NCBI GenBank assembly: GCA_028753945.1
Contig: JAPNXP010000001.1
Coordinates: 16,048,501 to 16,112,500 of the forward strand
Origin: Hexactinellida sp. DTS-2022
Taxonomy: Eukaryota; Porifera; Hexactinellida
Reading direction: 5' to 3'
Length of the DNA stretch: 64,000 bases
The translations under genes and the position numbers were made by a program. Position 1 is the first letter of the stretch. Every line of letters starts with the position of its first letter. This document shows, piece by piece, positions 63,727-64,000 of the stretch. The notes beneath the pieces are model-generated. The model saw only the letters and a list, made by a program, of their open reading frames with translations, searched no databases and was not told the origin of the DNA.

Positions 63727-63866
63727 TAGTACAAATTTGAGTATTTGCTAGCATCTTGTATTTACAATAAGATTTAAAATATACTACTGAATATACTTCA
63801 AAAACATCCCTGGTTGATTATAGATTTAGCGTATAATACGTACTGATGGATAGCGTATCACGTATA

Positions 63867-64000
63867 CAGTAGAGCCTCTGAACAACGGACACCTTGGGAC
63901 CGGAACCGTTGTCCGTTATTTAGAGGTTGCTTTTCTATTAGACATATGCTAAATAAATAAATCCGTGCCACGAGGGTTGTCCGTTATTTAGAGGTTGTCC
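63867..64000. mobile_element. TA-type MITE, cut by the window edge
   Basis: After TA, CAGTAGAGCCTCTGAACAAC, then TTGTCCGTTATTTAGAGGTTG twice (63908-63930 and 63975-64000). The right end is outside the window. Confidence 0.65.

Noticed and set aside
1-64000. tRNA, rRNA, CRISPR arrays, bacterial operons
   Set aside because: No cloverleaf, rRNA core text or regularly spaced direct repeats with unique spacers were seen; the tandem repeats present have no spacers, and the introns and TEs are eukaryotic.

Overview
The window is TE-dense, AT-rich animal genomic DNA. It shows spliced genes with GT-AG introns, TATA-driven single-exon genes, Helitrons, hAT elements and MITEs. A ciliary microtubule inner protein gene (PIERCE family), coiled-coil plus NHL-repeat proteins, SLC47-like MATE transporters and an NHE1-type Na+/H+ exchanger indicate a metazoan. 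An early-branching lineage such as a sponge is my best guess, at low confidence. Standard stop codons are used. LAYOUT. 1-2.9 kb: the 5' part of an NHL-repeat gene on the minus strand, then MITEs and a Helitron. 4.0 kb: first member of an unrecognised small coiled-coil gene family. 5-16.5 kb: an accessory zone of Helitrons, two decayed FLYWCH/MULE genes each split by a Helitron, a MATE pseudogene split by a hAT MITE, and tandem repeats. 16.6-23.8 kb: two intact MATE genes, tail to tail, in a large inverted duplication whose axis is packed with Helitron ends and palindromes. 23.8-29.6 kb: repeat modules, four copies of a palindromic MITE, and a 1.06-kb foldback with long arms. 29.9 kb: PIERCE-like gene. 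31.2-32.5 kb: second NHL gene, broken. 33.4-35.7 kb: intact Mutator-type transposase gene with a C-terminal PHD finger. 36.3-37.6 kb: flavin monooxygenase gene with one frameshift. 37.7-39.3 kb: one Helitron family inserted inside another. 40.2-40.7 kb: small single-pass membrane protein. 41.5-43.9 kb: third MATE copy. 45.6, 47.7 and 52.2 kb: three more members of the small coiled-coil family. 53.9-56.3 kb: a complete hAT transposon with perfect 8-bp target duplication and an open transposase frame. 57.2-63.3 kb: seven phase-compatible exons of an NHE gene on the minus strand, whose N-terminus lies beyond the right edge. HOW PARTS RELATE. There is no operon-like unit. Cellular functions present are ion and organic-cation exchange (NHE, MATE), oxidation of small molecules (FMO), cilia (PIERCE) and protein scaffolding (NHL, small coiled-coil family). 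The most novel host signal is the four-gene coiled-coil family with shared promoter and UTR motifs. The most striking structural signal is the set of precisely dated nested insertions, which proves A^T insertion by Helitron families with an unusual 3' CTYG end.
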